Assembly: GCF_003058165.1 (NCBI RefSeq)
Contig: NZ_QBUC01000001.1
Span: forward strand, 310,001 to 374,000
DNA: 64,000 bases
Source of the DNA: Paenisporosarcina sp. OV554
GTDB taxonomy: Bacteria; Bacillota; Bacilli; Bacillales_A; Planococcaceae
Reading direction: 5' to 3'
How positions within the stretch are numbered: position 1 is the first letter of the stretch; every line of letters starts with the position of its first letter. Positions 10,370 to 24,414 of this stretch are shown here, piece after piece. The notes under the pieces were generated by a model. That model saw only the letters and a list, made by a program, of their open reading frames with translations. It had not been told where the DNA came from and searched no databases. The position numbers and the translations under genes are program-made.

Positions 10370-10490
10370 AAAACCTAGTCCAGAGAGGCAGGCAAAGGGA
10401 AACCGACTGATAAAGCTCCATTTGACAATGGATCTTTACTTAGGTTACCCAAGCCTCTCAACAATTTTGTTGAGGGGCTTTTCTTTTAAT
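10370..10490 (+). promoter_or_regulatory. PyrR-dependent attenuator between pyrP and pyrB
   Basis: PyrR-binding consensus AGTCCAGAGAGGCA at 10377-10390 and a long terminator, AAGCCTCTCAACA / TGTTGAGGGGCTT at 10451-10480, followed by TTCTTTT. It gates the biosynthetic genes separately from pyrR-pyrP. Confidence 0.95.
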
Positions 10491-10512
10491 AAAGAAATCG
10501 GGAGGCTACAAA

Positions 10513-11391
10513 GTGAAGAACCTATTAAGTATGAAAAACTTAGAAATTAATGAAATTGAATCAATGCTAACGCGAGCATTAGAATTCCAACAAAATTCAC
10601 CGCACCAATTGATAAAGCAAATGACAGTGGCTAATTTGTTTTTTGAACCAAGTACAAGAACCAAAATGAGTTTTGAAATGGCCGAACGAAAATTAGGCCT
10701 GCATGTTTTACCTTTTGAAGCAGGTACCTCTAGTACGACAAAAGGGGAAACCTTATATGATACAGTCAAAACATTGGAATCTATCGGCGTGGATGCTGTA
10801 GTCATAAGGCATGAAGAAAATGGTTTTTACGAAGAATTAATGTCTGGATTAAATATTGCGATTATTAATGGCGGGGATGGCTCGGGTCAGCACCCATCGC
10901 AAAGCTTGCTAGATCTTTATACAATCAAACAAGAGTTTGGAAAGTTCGAAGGTCTTCAAGTAACGATTGTTGGAGACATAGCTCATAGCCGAGTCGCAAA
11001 ATCCAATGCTCAAGCTCTAAGCAATTTAGGGGCTCACGTTACATTCTTATGTCCAGAAGAATGGCAAGGAGAATTTGAATCCACTTCATCTTGGGAAGAT
11101 GCGTTGCCTTCTGCGGATGTAGTGATGTTATTACGAGTACAACACGAGCGGCATGCAAAAGAAAATGAGTTTTCAAATCAACTCTATCACGAAAAATTCG
11201 GATTAACGAAAGCACGCTATGAAAAGTTAAAACCTACAGCAATCATCTTGCACCCAGCACCTGTAAATCGGGATGTTGAAATCGCAAGTGAATTAGTTGA
11301 AAGTGAGAAATCGCGGATTTTCAAACAAATGCATAACGGAGTCTTCGTGCGTATGGCAATACTAGAATCTGTATTAAAGGAGAGATTTTGA
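10513..11391 (+). CDS. pyrB: Aspartate carbamoyltransferase catalytic subunit
   Basis: A 292-residue ATCase that condenses carbamoyl phosphate with L-aspartate. The carbamoyl-phosphate loop FFEPSTRT is at about residues 43-50; [19 protein letters not shown] and the aspartate-domain [10 protein letters not shown] are all intact. The start is GTG at 10513, with GGAGG 7 bases upstream. No regulatory subunit gene is present, as is usual in Firmicutes. The stop overlaps the pyrC start (TGATG). Confidence 0.97.
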   Translation: MKNLLSMKNLEINEIESMLTRALEFQQNSPHQLIKQMTVANLFFEPSTRTKMSFEMAERKLGLHVLPFEAGTSSTTKGETLYDTVKTLESIGVDAVVIRHEENGFYEELMSGLNIAIINGGDGSGQHPSQSLLDLYTIKQEFGKFEGLQVTIVGDIAHSRVAKSNAQALSNLGAHVTFLCPEEWQGEFESTSSWEDALPSADVVMLLRVQHERHAKENEFSNQLYHEKFGLTKARYEKLKPTAIILHPAPVNRDVEIASELVESEKSRIFKQMHNGVFVRMAILESVLKERF

Positions 11392-12668
11392 TGAAAAAAT
11401 TCATTCGTAACATTCAATTACTTAACGATAACAACGATTTAATAGAAGGTTCTATTTTAATCGATAAAGGACGCATAATCGAAGTGAATCCTAAGGTTGA
11501 GCCTGAGGTTGATGAAATTATCGATGGAAAGGGCCATTTTGTATCAGCAGGATTTATTGATGTACATGTTCATTTAAGAGAGCCAGGTGGTGAACATAAA
11601 GAAACGATTGAAACAGGTACTCACGCTGCAGCAAAGGGTGGATATACAACCATTTGTGCAATGCCAAATACCCGCCCAGTACCAGATACAGTAGAAAATT
11701 TAAGTCATGTGAATCAGCTCATTAAAGAAAAAGCTATGATTCGAGTGCTCCCATATGCTTCGATTACGATTCGTGAAGCTGGAAAAGAACGAACAGATCT
11801 TGCAGCTTTAAAAGAACATGGAGCATTTGCTTTCACTGACGATGGTGTTGGCGTGCAGCAAGCAGGCATGATGTTTGAAGCAATGAAAGATGCTGCAAAA
11901 ATAAACATGCCGATTGTAGCGCATTGTGAAGACAACACACTGATATACGCTGGAGTAATGCACGAAGGTAAGAAAAATAAAGAGCTAGGCTTAAAAGGTA
12001 TTCCTTCAATTGCAGAGTCCGTTCATATTGCTCGGGACATCTTACTAGCTGAAGCTGCAGGTGCTCACTATCATGTATGTCACGTTAGTACCAAAGAATC
12101 CGTAAGAGTCATTCGAGATGCTAAAAAAGCGGGAGTCAAAGTAACAGCTGAAGTAAGTCCTCATCATTTACTTCTTTGTGAAGATGACATTCCAGCGAAC
12201 GATCCAAACTGGAAAATGAATCCTCCACTTCGAGCACGTGAAGATTTAAAAGCATTAATAGAAGGATTAGAAGATGGGACTCTTGATTTCATCGCAACGG
12301 ATCATGCACCACATACGGCTCAAGAAAAAGGCGATAGCATGGAACAAGCACCATTTGGCATAGTTGGGTTGGAAACAGCATTCCCGCTTTTATATACACA
12401 CTTTGTGAAAACAGGAAAATGGACGTTAACACAGCTAGTTGATTGGCTGACAAACAGGCCAGCAGATGTGTTTGGTTTGCCATACGGTAGACTGCTTATG
12501 GGAGAGTCAGCTGACTTAGTATTTATTGACTTAACAAAAGAACAAAATATAGACACTGCTACATTCGTGTCAAATGGTAAAAACACACCATTCCAAGATT
12601 GGACTTGTACAGGATGGCCGGTCATGACGATGTTTGAAGGAAATGTAATTTGGCAGGAGGAGAAATGA
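11391..12668 (+). CDS. pyrC: Dihydroorotase
   Basis: A 425-residue zinc amidohydrolase (class I dihydroorotase) that cyclises carbamoyl-aspartate. The metal motif [10 protein letters not shown] is at about residues 57-66, and further ligands lie in VAHCEDN, HVCHVST and [10 protein letters not shown]. It starts at the ATG overlapping the pyrB stop and ends overlapping carA, so the three are translationally coupled. Confidence 0.97.
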   Translation: MKKFIRNIQLLNDNNDLIEGSILIDKGRIIEVNPKVEPEVDEIIDGKGHFVSAGFIDVHVHLREPGGEHKETIETGTHAAAKGGYTTICAMPNTRPVPDTVENLSHVNQLIKEKAMIRVLPYASITIREAGKERTDLAALKEHGAFAFTDDGVGVQQAGMMFEAMKDAAKINMPIVAHCEDNTLIYAGVMHEGKKNKELGLKGIPSIAESVHIARDILLAEAAGAHYHVCHVSTKESVRVIRDAKKAGVKVTAEVSPHHLLLCEDDIPANDPNWKMNPPLRAREDLKALIEGLEDGTLDFIATDHAPHTAQEKGDSMEQAPFGIVGLETAFPLLYTHFVKTGKWTLTQLVDWLTNRPADVFGLPYGRLLMGESADLVFIDLTKEQNIDTATFVSNGKNTPFQDWTCTGWPVMTMFEGNVIWQEEK

Positions 12669-13768
12669 TGATGAAAAGAAGCCTCATTTTAGAAACTGGA
12701 GATGTGTTCGTTGGAACTGCTTTTGGAAGTGTAGAAGCGAGTGCAGGTGAAGTCGTATTTACAACAGGAATGACGGGGTACCAAGAAACTTTATCTGATC
12801 CATCTTACTGCGGTCAGATTGTCACAATGACGTACCCGCTTATCGGGAACTACGGAATCAACCGTGATGATTTTGAATCAATCGAACCGGCCATAAAAGG
12901 GCTGGTTGTGCGTGAACTGGCCGATGCGCCTTCAAACTTTAGAAGTGATGCTACCTTAAATGAAATGTTTGTCTTGAAAAATATCCCGGGTATTGAAGGA
13001 ATTGATACGCGCAAACTCACTCGAATCATTCGAGAACTTGGTTCGGTAAAAGGAATGTTAAGTGCTGCGGGTGAAGAAGTAAACGTTGATGAAGTAGTGG
13101 CAAAGTTGAAAAATATAACGTTTCCTACAGATCAAGTTAACCAAGTATCAACAAAACGTCCATATCCAAGTCCAGGGCGAGGAAAACGGGTTGTACTTGT
13201 CGATTTTGGCATGAAACACGGGATCTTAAGAGAACTAAATAAACGGGACTGTGATGTTATGGTGGTTCCTTATAATACGACGGCAGAACAAATTATGGCG
13301 ATTTATCCAGATGGAATCATGTTATCAAATGGCCCTGGAGACCCGAAAGATGTGCCAGAAGCGATTGAAATGTTGCAAAAAGTAATCGGGAAAATACCGA
13401 TTTTTGGAATATGTCTAGGACATCAACTATTTGCACTGGCAAGTGGCGGAGATACCTTTAAGTTGAAATTTGGCCATCGAGGTGCGAATCACCCGGTAAA
13501 AGATTTAGAATCAGGCCGAACGGAAATTACTTCACAAAATCACGGCTACGCAGTTGATGAAAATTCGTTAACAGGAACACGTTTGAAAGTAACACATATC
13601 GCATTAAACGATGGCACTGTTGAAGGGTTAGCACATTTGGATGTACCTGCTTTTACAGTCCAATATCATCCAGAAGCATCACCAGGACCAGAAGATTCCA
13701 ATCACTTATTCGATCGCTTTATTGAGTTAATGAACGCTAATGTGAAGGGAGAAAAACAAAATGCCTAA
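12668..13768 (+). CDS. carA: Carbamoyl-phosphate synthase small subunit (glutaminase), pyrimidine-type
   Basis: A 366-residue glutamine amidotransferase subunit (B. subtilis PyrAA). The N-terminal CPSase small-chain domain is followed by a class I GATase domain with nucleophile Cys249 in GICLGHQ and the His/Glu pair in YHPEASPGP. Three consecutive ATG codons exist (12665, 12668, 12671); 12668 has the best spacing from AGGAGG and forms the same TGATG overlap with the preceding stop as seen at pyrB/pyrC. It overlaps carB by 8 bases. Confidence 0.96.
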   Translation: MMKRSLILETGDVFVGTAFGSVEASAGEVVFTTGMTGYQETLSDPSYCGQIVTMTYPLIGNYGINRDDFESIEPAIKGLVVRELADAPSNFRSDATLNEMFVLKNIPGIEGIDTRKLTRIIRELGSVKGMLSAAGEEVNVDEVVAKLKNITFPTDQVNQVSTKRPYPSPGRGKRVVLVDFGMKHGILRELNKRDCDVMVVPYNTTAEQIMAIYPDGIMLSNGPGDPKDVPEAIEMLQKVIGKIPIFGICLGHQLFALASGGDTFKLKFGHRGANHPVKDLESGRTEITSQNHGYAVDENSLTGTRLKVTHIALNDGTVEGLAHLDVPAFTVQYHPEASPGPEDSNHLFDRFIELMNANVKGEKQNA

Positions 13769-16700
13769 ACGCCAAGATATTAAAACCATTCTCGTTATTG
13801 GTTCAGGTCCGATTGTTATTGGACAAGCAGCAGAATTTGATTATGCAGGTACACAAGCTTGTCTTGCTTTGAAAGAGGAAGGCTATCGAGTTATATTAAT
13901 CAATTCAAATCCAGCAACAATCATGACGGATACTGAAATCGCAGACAAAGTATATATTGAACCAATTACATTGGAATTCGTTAGTCGAATCTTACGTAAA
14001 GAACGTCCTGATGCGCTTCTCCCAACGCTCGGTGGGCAAACAGGATTAAATATGGCCATTGAACTAGACGAATCAGGCATTCTAGAGGAATTAAAGATTG
14101 AAATTCTAGGTACAAAATTAGAAGCCATTCACAAAGCTGAAGATCGAGATTTATTCCGAACATTAATGAATGAATTAAATGAACCAGTACCAGATAGCGA
14201 CATTATCCACAATATGGAAGAGGCTCATGCGTTTATCAAACGTATTGGTTATCCGGTAATTGTTCGTCCCGCATTTACACTTGGTGGAACTGGCGGAGGG
14301 ATTTGTCACAATGATGAAGATCTCTTGGAAACAGTGACGAGTGGACTGAAATATAGTCCAGTTACACAATGTTTACTTGAAAAATCGATTGCAGGATATA
14401 AAGAAATTGAATATGAAGTTATGAGAGATTCAAATGATAATGCGATTGTCGTGTGTAACATGGAAAACTTCGACCCTGTGGGTATTCATACAGGTGATTC
14501 AATTGTTACAGCGCCAAGTCAGACCTTGTCAGACCGAGAATATCAAATGCTTAGAAATGTTTCATTGAAAATTATTCGCGCTTTGAAAATTGAAGGTGGT
14601 TGTAATGTTCAGTTAGCACTTGATCCACATAGTTTTAACTACTACATCATTGAAGTGAATCCTCGTGTTAGTCGCTCATCTGCATTAGCATCAAAAGCGA
14701 CAGGTTATCCAATTGCGAAGCTAGCTGCTAAAATTGCTATCGGCTTAACACTAGATGAAATGATGAACCCAGTGACGGGCAAAACTTACGCTTGCTTTGA
14801 ACCAGCACTTGACTATGTAGTAACCAAAATTCCACGCTGGCCTTTTGATAAATTCGAGTCGGCGAAACGTAATTTAGGAACTCAAATGAAAGCAACTGGT
14901 GAAGTTATGGCGATCGGTCGTACATTTGAAGAGTCTATATTAAAAGCAGTACGTTCACTTGAAACAGGACAATTTCACTTAAATCTAAAAAATGCAGAAG
15001 ACATGACAGACGAGTGGATTGAAAAACGTATCCGTCGCGCAGGAGACGAGCGTTTGTTCTTTATTGGTGAAGCTCTTAGAAGAGGAGTAACAATCGAGTC
15101 GATTCACGACTGGAGTCAAATTGACTTATTCTTCTTAAATAAACTACAAAACATTGTGAAGTACGAAGAGATAGTCGCAGCAAATCCTTTTGATTTTGAC
15201 GTAGCTAGAAAAGCAAAACGTATGGGCTTTGCAGATCATACTTTAGCGAAACTATGGAAGTCTGATGAATTATCTGTCTACAACTGGCGCAAAGAACAAC
15301 AATTAATCCCTGTATATAAAATGGTGGATACATGCGCAGCAGAGTTTGAATCAGAAACACCTTATTTTTATGGCACTTATGAAGATGAAAACGAGTCGGT
15401 TAAAACAGAAAAAGAAAGTGTCATTGTACTAGGTTCAGGTCCAATCCGAATTGGTCAAGGTGTAGAGTTTGATTATGCGACGGTTCATTCCGTCTGGGCA
15501 ATCAAAGAAGCGGGATATGAAGCGATTATTATCAATAGTAATCCAGAAACAGTATCAACAGACTTTTCAATTTCGGACAAGCTTTACTTTGAACCGTTAA
15601 CGATAGAAGATGTTATGCACATTGTAGACTTAGAGCAACCGAAAGGCGTAGTCGTTCAGTTCGGTGGACAAACTGCGATTAACTTAGCGGATAAACTACA
15701 AGAACGTGGGGTTCAAATCCTTGGTACATCGTTAGAAGATTTAGATCGTGCAGAAAATCGCGATAAATTTGAACGAGCTCTTCATGAAATCGATATCCCG
15801 CAACCAATGGGTAAAACTGCTGTTTCAGCTCAACAAGCAGTAATCATTGGAAATGAAATCGGTTATCCAGTACTTGTTCGTCCTTCATATGTATTAGGAG
15901 GTCGAGCAATGCAAATTGTCTACAACCAAGAAGAGTTGGCTCATTATATGGAAACTGCTGTTGAGGCAAGTCCAGAACACCCTGTGTTAGTGGATCGCTA
16001 CTTAACTGGTATAGAAATTGAAGTAGATGCCATTTCAGATGGAGAAAATGTATGTATACCAGGAATCATGGAACATATAGAACGAGCAGGTGTTCACTCA
16101 GGAGATTCTATCGCTGTCTATCCACCTCAAAACTTGTCTGATGAACATTTAAATACACTCATTGATTACACAACACGATTAGCGAAAGGGTTAAACATTA
16201 TTGGCTTGTTGAATATTCAATATGTCATCTCTAAAGGTGAGGTTTATGTGATTGAGGTAAACCCTCGTTCAAGCCGAACAGTACCTTTCTTAAGTAAAAT
16301 AACGAATATCCCAATGGCGAAAATTGCAACGAAAGCCATTCTAGGTCAATCTTTACCATCACAAGGAATTACCAACGGCCTTGCTCCTGCTCCACGTGGA
16401 GTGTTTGTGAAAGTTCCAGTATTTAGTTTTGCAAAACTTCGTAGAGTAGATATTACATTAGGACCTGAGATGAAGTCGACAGGGGAAGTAATGGGTAAAG
16501 ACATTACATTAGAAAAAGCGCTTTACAAAGGATTAGTCGCTGCAGGAATGGAAATTAAAGATCACGGATCAGTACTTATGACGATAGCAAATAAAGATAA
16601 AGAAGAAGCAGTGTCGATTGCACGACGCTTCACTTCAATAGGGTACAGGATTTTAGCAACTGAGGGTACGGCTGAATCAATTAAAGAAGCGGGAATTCCA

Positions 16701-16954
16701 GTAACTATGGTTAATAAAATAGGAAGTGAAGGACCAACACTTCTTGATTATATTCAAAAAGGTGAAGCACAATTTGTCATCAACACTTTGACAAAAGGCA
16801 AGCAACCTGAAAGTGACGGATTCCGTATTAGAAGAGAATCTGTAGAAAATGGTATCCCTTGCTTAACTTCTCTAGATACGGCAAAAGCCATGTTAAGCGT
16901 TATTGAATCCATGACATTCCAAGCAGAAGAAATGCCAAAGCAGGGGGTTTTTGA

Positions 16955-16958
<4 letters not shown>
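13761..16958 (+). CDS. carB: Carbamoyl-phosphate synthase large subunit
   Basis: A 1065-residue synthetase (B. subtilis PyrAB) made of two homologous ATP-grasp halves and a C-terminal MGS-like regulatory domain. The paired starts of the halves are visible ([20 protein letters not shown] near the N-terminus and [20 protein letters not shown] near residue 555), as are the ATP-grasp signatures [16 protein letters not shown] and [15 protein letters not shown] and the two EVNPR metal sites. It makes carbamoyl phosphate with CarA. The length is normal. The last four bases overlap pyrK. Confidence 0.98.
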
Positions 16959-19345
<2,387 letters not shown>

Positions 19346-19346
<1 letters not shown>

Positions 19347-19978
19347 TGAAAAGTCAGCAACATGAAATTGCAACTGCGTTATTATCCATTGGAGCGGTGG
19401 AATTACGTCCTCAAGACCCATTTACATGGACGTCTGGAATTAAATCACCTATCTATTGCGACAATCGTTTAACAATGTCTAGTCCGATTGTGCGCAAACA
19501 AATTGCACAAGCTTTGGCATCTAATATTCAAGAGTTCTCCCCACAAACGAATGTCGTTGCAGGGACAGCAACTGCAGGTATCCCGCACGCTGCTTGGGTC
19601 AGTGATGTACTCAACTTGCCAATGGTCTATGTTCGTTCAAAAGCAAAAGAACATGGTCGTGGCAATCAAATTGAAGGCAAAATTGAAGCAGGACAAAAAG
19701 TCATTGTTGTGGAAGATTTGATTTCAACTGGTGGCAGCAGCATTGATGCCGTTCGAGCGTTACAAGAACAAGGATGTATCGTACTTGGTGTAGTTAGCAT
19801 CTTTACATATGGCTTAAAGCGAGCAGATGAATTGTTTGAAGAAGCTGGCATTAAATACATTAGCTTAACGAACTTTGATGCATTAGTGGAAGTCGCATCA
19901 CAAGCGAAACAAATTAGTGATGAAGAAAGACCTCAACTAATCGAGTGGCATGAAAAACTAAAACACGGACAACTATAG
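19346..19978 (+). CDS. pyrE: Orotate phosphoribosyltransferase
   Basis: A 210-residue type I phosphoribosyltransferase that converts orotate and PRPP to OMP. The PRPP motif [14 protein letters not shown] and the orotate-contacting loop [13 protein letters not shown] are intact. I chose the ATG at 19346, with GGGAGGG upstream, giving the usual length. It is the last gene of the pyr operon and is followed by a perfect palindromic terminator. Confidence 0.97.
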
Positions 19979-19988
19979 ACCTTTATGT

Positions 19989-20014
19989 GCCATCCAACTA
20001 GTTGGATGGCTTTT
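19989..20014 (+). terminator. Terminator at the end of the pyr operon
   Basis: A perfect 22-base palindrome (19989-20010) with arms GCCATCCAACT / AGTTGGATGGC, followed by TTTT. The outer stem GCCATCC/GGATGGC reappears in the rqcH terminator 150 bases downstream. Confidence 0.9.
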
Positions 20015-20052
20015 ATTGATGGATGGTTAAGTGCTTTCTGTGAGAAACGCTG

Positions 20053-20157
20053 ATAGTCGACACGAATCCGTGCATAGCCGACAATAAATCGATCATAGAC
20101 ATCCGATAACCGCGCGTAGTTGACAAATATCCGCTCATAGAACATCCAAGCCATTAA
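20053..20157. repeat. Degenerate tandem repeat, 21-bp period
   Basis: Units begin at 20053, 20074, 20095, 20116 and 20137, exactly 21 bases apart, each opening with (A/G)TAG. The first four are related to ATAGTCGACAAATATCCGC; the fifth keeps only its beginning. No coding potential fits. It lies in the convergent gap between pyrE and rqcH, between two terminators with the same stem. Confidence 0.8.
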
Positions 20158-20158
20158 C

Positions 20159-20190
20159 AAAAGCCATCCATATTAAATTGGATGGCTTTT
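20159..20190. terminator. Bidirectional terminator between pyrE and rqcH
   Basis: Arms AAAAGCCATCC (20159-20169) and GGATGGCTTTT (20180-20190) with a 10-base AT-rich loop. The A and T tracts on both sides allow it to work in both directions. On the minus strand it closes rqcH. Confidence 0.88.
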
Positions 20191-20197
20191 AAGTATT

Positions 20198-21889
20198 TTA
20201 TTTACGAAGTTTTCTTACGATATCTTCACTAGGGGTTACAAATACTGTCTTTTGTTCAAAATAAATAACAAATCCGGGTTTTGAACCATTTGGTTTTTTT
20301 ACATGACGTACTTCGGTATAGTCGACAGGAACAGACGATGAATCCCGAGCTTTGCTGAAGTATGCTGCAAGCATTGCAGCTTCTAAAATGGTCGCTTCAT
20401 CTGGGTCATTGTCATGAATAACGACATGAGATCCTGGAATATCTTTTGTATGGAACCAAGACTGAGATTTACTCGCGATTTTAAATGTTAAATAATCATT
20501 TTGTTTGTTGTTTTTTCCGACAGAAATTGGCAATCCTGTAGTAGAGACGAAAGCTTCAGGTGTCGGCTTAACTACTTTTTTCTTCTTCTTCGAAATTCGT
20601 GCTTTCATCCAGCCTTGTTCAGCCAGTTCCTCACGAATTTCTTCGATGTCTTGTGGAGATGCTTGCATTACTTGTTGCTGTAACATTTCTAAATAGTTGA
20701 TATCGTCTTGTGCTTTATCGAGTTGTTGTTGAGTTTTCAAAAGGGCTGTTTTGGCTTTGTTGTATTTCGTGTAAAAACTTTGTGCGTTTTCTACTGGTGT
20801 TTTTCTTGGGCTTAATTGTATTTTGATGACTTCATTATTTTCATCATAGTAATTGACGATTTCGGCCTCTGTCATTCCCTTTTCAAGGTTATACAAGTTT
20901 GCCATCAACAGTTCGCCATGAAGTTGGAAGGTTTCCAGTTTTTCAGCGTTCGCTTTTTCTTTAGCTAGTTTTTTCATTTTTAATTTCAATTTATCAAGTT
21001 CATTTTGTAACCAGCGTTCTAAGTCGCCAGCTTGTTGTTTTACTCGGTCACGTTCAGCTCGTGCAAAATAGACTTTGTCGAGTAATTCTCCTAAAGAATT
21101 ATAGGGTGTTTTATTTCCTTCGACATGCTGTAAATCAACACTTGAAAAAATAGCTTTATTTCCACTTTCTATATATGTACCTGAAGGATTTGTTTGATCA
21201 AATTCATCTATGAACTTTTTAAATACTTCATAACTTGGTTGTTCGCTGTGTGCTACAAGGTAAGCAAGTTCTTTTGCATGTAAAGGTGAAAATCCGGCAA
21301 GGTGTGTCATGAATTCACGTGATACATCTTCCGATTCTAATAATGAGTGGAAAAAAGGTTCATCCACATCATAAGGATTTTTTTTATTTTGAGTTGGAGG
21401 TGCAATATGCGGTTGACCTGGTAATATCGTTCTGTAACTATTAACTGAAGGAGACAAGTGTTTTAAACTATCCAGGATAAGATTTCGAACTGGGTCCACT
21501 AAAATAACATTACTATGTCGTCCCATAATCTCAATATGTAATTCTCGCACCATATCGTCACCGATTTCATTTTTACTTTCTACTCTAAGAATGATAACGC
21601 GGTCCATATCGAGTTGTGTTATTGAGGAAATAAATCCACCTTCTAAATGTTTGCGAAGTAACATGCAAAACATCGGTGGTTCAGAAGGATTATCGATTGC
21701 CTCATTCGTTACGTGAATTCTCGAGTACGAAGGATGAATCGAAATAAGTAAACGACTATTCTTACCGCCAGAGCGAATTTGAAAAACAATTTCTTGTGAG
21801 TTCGGTTGTCGTATTTTTGAAATTCGTCCTGATACTAATTGTTGGAGCTCGTGCGTCATTGCTTTTGTAAATAAGCCATCAAATGCCAT
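20198..21889 (-). CDS. rqcH: Ribosome quality control protein RqcH (NFACT / FbpA family)
   Basis: A 563-residue NFACT protein (formerly YloA/FbpA). RqcH binds stalled 50S subunits carrying peptidyl-tRNA and directs C-terminal alanine tailing. The layout is an N-terminal NFACT-N domain (1-~180) with an Asp-Arg pair at about residues 96-97 (probable equivalent of the D97/R98 pair needed for tRNA-Ala recruitment in B. subtilis), a helix-hairpin-helix region, a long coiled coil (~285-430) and a C-terminal NFACT-R domain (DYLTFKIASKSQSWFHTKDI ... PGSHVVIH). The ATG at 21889 has AGAGGAA upstream. It is convergent to the pyr operon and divergent from remA. Confidence 0.95.
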   Translation of the reverse strand: MAFDGLFTKAMTHELQQLVSGRISKIRQPNSQEIVFQIRSGGKNSRLLISIHPSYSRIHVTNEAIDNPSEPPMFCMLLRKHLEGGFISSITQLDMDRVIILRVESKNEIGDDMVRELHIEIMGRHSNVILVDPVRNLILDSLKHLSPSVNSYRTILPGQPHIAPPTQNKKNPYDVDEPFFHSLLESEDVSREFMTHLAGFSPLHAKELAYLVAHSEQPSYEVFKKFIDEFDQTNPSGTYIESGNKAIFSSVDLQHVEGNKTPYNSLGELLDKVYFARAERDRVKQQAGDLERWLQNELDKLKLKMKKLAKEKANAEKLETFQLHGELLMANLYNLEKGMTEAEIVNYYDENNEVIKIQLSPRKTPVENAQSFYTKYNKAKTALLKTQQQLDKAQDDINYLEMLQQQVMQASPQDIEEIREELAEQGWMKARISKKKKKVVKPTPEAFVSTTGLPISVGKNNKQNDYLTFKIASKSQSWFHTKDIPGSHVVIHDNDPDEATILEAAMLAAYFSKARDSSSVPVDYTEVRHVKKPNGSKPGFVIYFEQKTVFVTPSEDIVRKLRK

Positions 21890-21944
21890 AAGAATTCCTC
21901 TTTCAAAACGTTTTGCTCTATCTTATCATTTTCTAAGGGTAATG

Positions 21945-21953
21945 TGATATAAT
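21945..21953 (+). promoter_or_regulatory. Extended -10 promoter element upstream of remA
   Basis: TGATATAAT, an extended -10 (TGnTATAAT), 50 bases before the remA start. There is no good -35, as is common for extended -10 promoters. Confidence 0.55.
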
Positions 21954-22002
21954 TGGCTAAGTATGTAGCAAAGAAAGTTTAGCTTTATTAGGAGGGACGA
22001 CT

Positions 22003-22892
<890 letters not shown>

Positions 22893-22895
22893 TTA

Positions 22896-23120
22896 ATGTT
22901 ATATCCATCAGTTGATTCATTAAAAAGTAAAATCGATTCAAAATACTCACTAGTAAGCTTAGCTTCAAAACGCGCACGCCAATTACAAGAAGAAGGCGGA
23001 GAGCGATTAACTTCTTATGTTTCTTTAAAATATGTAGGACGAGCATTAGAAGAAGTAGCTTGTGGGGCATTAACTAAAGAAGTGCAAGATGAAAAAACAA
23101 TTTACGAAGACGAAATATAA
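22896..23120 (+). CDS. rpoZ: DNA-directed RNA polymerase omega subunit
   Basis: A 74-residue omega subunit that helps beta' folding and assembly. The family core is [30 protein letters not shown] and a C-terminal [11 protein letters not shown] Shine-Dalgarno GGAAGGGGA lies inside the end of gmk. A terminator follows. Confidence 0.95.
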   Translation: MLYPSVDSLKSKIDSKYSLVSLASKRARQLQEEGGERLTSYVSLKYVGRALEEVACGALTKEVQDEKTIYEDEI

Positions 23121-23140
23121 ATCCTATTATTACCCAATGA

Positions 23141-23180
23141 AAACTCCCTAAGACGTAAAATGCTTTGGGAGTTTGTTGTT
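23141..23180 (+). terminator. Rho-independent terminator after rpoZ
   Basis: AAACTCCCTAAG (23141-23152) pairs with CTTTGGGAGTTT (23163-23174) with one mismatch, followed by GTTGTTT. The T-run is interrupted, so read-through into coaBC is possible. Confidence 0.75.
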
Positions 23181-23199
23181 TGAGAGAGGAAGAATGTTC

Positions 23200-24414
23200 A
23201 TGCTAGCAAACAAAAATATCTTATTATGCGTAACTGGTGGAATTGCGGTATATAAAGCGGTAGCACTGGTAAGTAAATTGTCTCAAGCGGGAGCAAATGT
23301 CAAAGTAATCATGACGGAATCTGCTACAAAGTTTGTGCAGCCTCTGAGCTTTCAAGTCATGTCTAGAAATGATGTTTATACCGATACATTTGATGAAAAA
23401 AATTCACAAGTCATTGCTCATATTGATTTAGCAGACTGGGCAAATTTAGTAATCGTTGCTCCTGCAACTGCGAATGTTATTGGAAAACTTGCAAATGGAT
23501 TTGGCGACGATATGGTGACAACTACCCTTTTAGCTACTACAGCCAAGGTATGGATTGCACCAGCTATGAATGTACATATGTACGACAACCCAGCAGTGAA
23601 ACGCAACATCGCGACACTTGCACAAGATGGGTATGAATTTATTGAACCTTCAGAAGGTTTTTTAGCCTGCGGATATGTAGGCAAAGGAAGATTAGAAGAA
23701 CCAGAAAAAATTGTTGAATTAGTTGAAGCTTTCTTTTTACCAAAAGATTTACCGTTAAAAGGTAAGAAAGTAGTAATCACTGCTGGACCAACGCGTGAAC
23801 GAATCGATCCTGTGAGATTTCTAACTAACTTTTCATCTGGGAAAATGGGCTATGCCCTTGCAGAAGCAGCAGTAAAACTTGGCGCAGAGACTATTCTTGT
23901 ATCAGGTCCGGTTTCTTTACCGATTCCACTTGATGTGAAAATTGAAAATGTGGAAAGTGCGGAAGAAATGTTGCAAGCTGTATTACGACATTATGATAAT
24001 GCCGATATTGTCATTAAGACGGCTGCAGTAGCAGACTATCGTCCGAAAACAATTTATGCACAGAAAATGAAAAAACAAGTGGGTGACTCTACTCTCGAAC
24101 TTGAGCGGACCGTTGACATATTAATGACACTTGGCCAAAGAAAATCACATCAACTATTAATTGGATTCGCAGCAGAAACAAATAATGTAGAAGCATATGC
24201 GAAAGCAAAACTAATTAAGAAAAATGCTGATTATATTGTAGCCAATGATGTCACGCGAATAGATAGTGGTTTTGGTACTGATACAAATACAGTCGTAGTC
24301 ATTGGTAAAGAAAATTATATAAACCATTTTGACAATATGACGAAAAAAGAGGTAGCTACAAAGCTGTTTGAAACGATATTGGACCATGAAGAGGATGTCA
24401 AACATGTTCGCTGA
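23200..24414 (+). CDS. coaBC: Coenzyme A biosynthesis bifunctional protein CoaBC (Dfp)
   Basis: A 404-residue fusion of phosphopantothenoylcysteine decarboxylase (N-terminal, FMN-dependent; GGIAVYKAV, PAMNVHMYDNP, active-site cysteine loop GFLACGYVGKGRLEE) and phosphopantothenate-cysteine ligase (C-terminal from about residue 190; VVITAGPTRERIDPVRFLTN). It makes 4'-phosphopantetheine for CoA. The ATG at 23200 suits the GAGGAAG Shine-Dalgarno better than the ATG at 23194. It overlaps priA by 11 bases. Confidence 0.96.
   Translation: MLANKNILLCVTGGIAVYKAVALVSKLSQAGANVKVIMTESATKFVQPLSFQVMSRNDVYTDTFDEKNSQVIAHIDLADWANLVIVAPATANVIGKLANGFGDDMVTTTLLATTAKVWIAPAMNVHMYDNPAVKRNIATLAQDGYEFIEPSEGFLACGYVGKGRLEEPEKIVELVEAFFLPKDLPLKGKKVVITAGPTRERIDPVRFLTNFSSGKMGYALAEAAVKLGAETILVSGPVSLPIPLDVKIENVESAEEMLQAVLRHYDNADIVIKTAAVADYRPKTIYAQKMKKQVGDSTLELERTVDILMTLGQRKSHQLLIGFAAETNNVEAYAKAKLIKKNADYIVANDVTRIDSGFGTDTNTVVVIGKENYINHFDNMTKKEVATKLFETILDHEEDVKHVR

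Noticed and set aside
20053-20157. Possible CRISPR array
   Set aside because: The 21-bp units are contiguous and degenerate with no spacers, and there are no cas genes.
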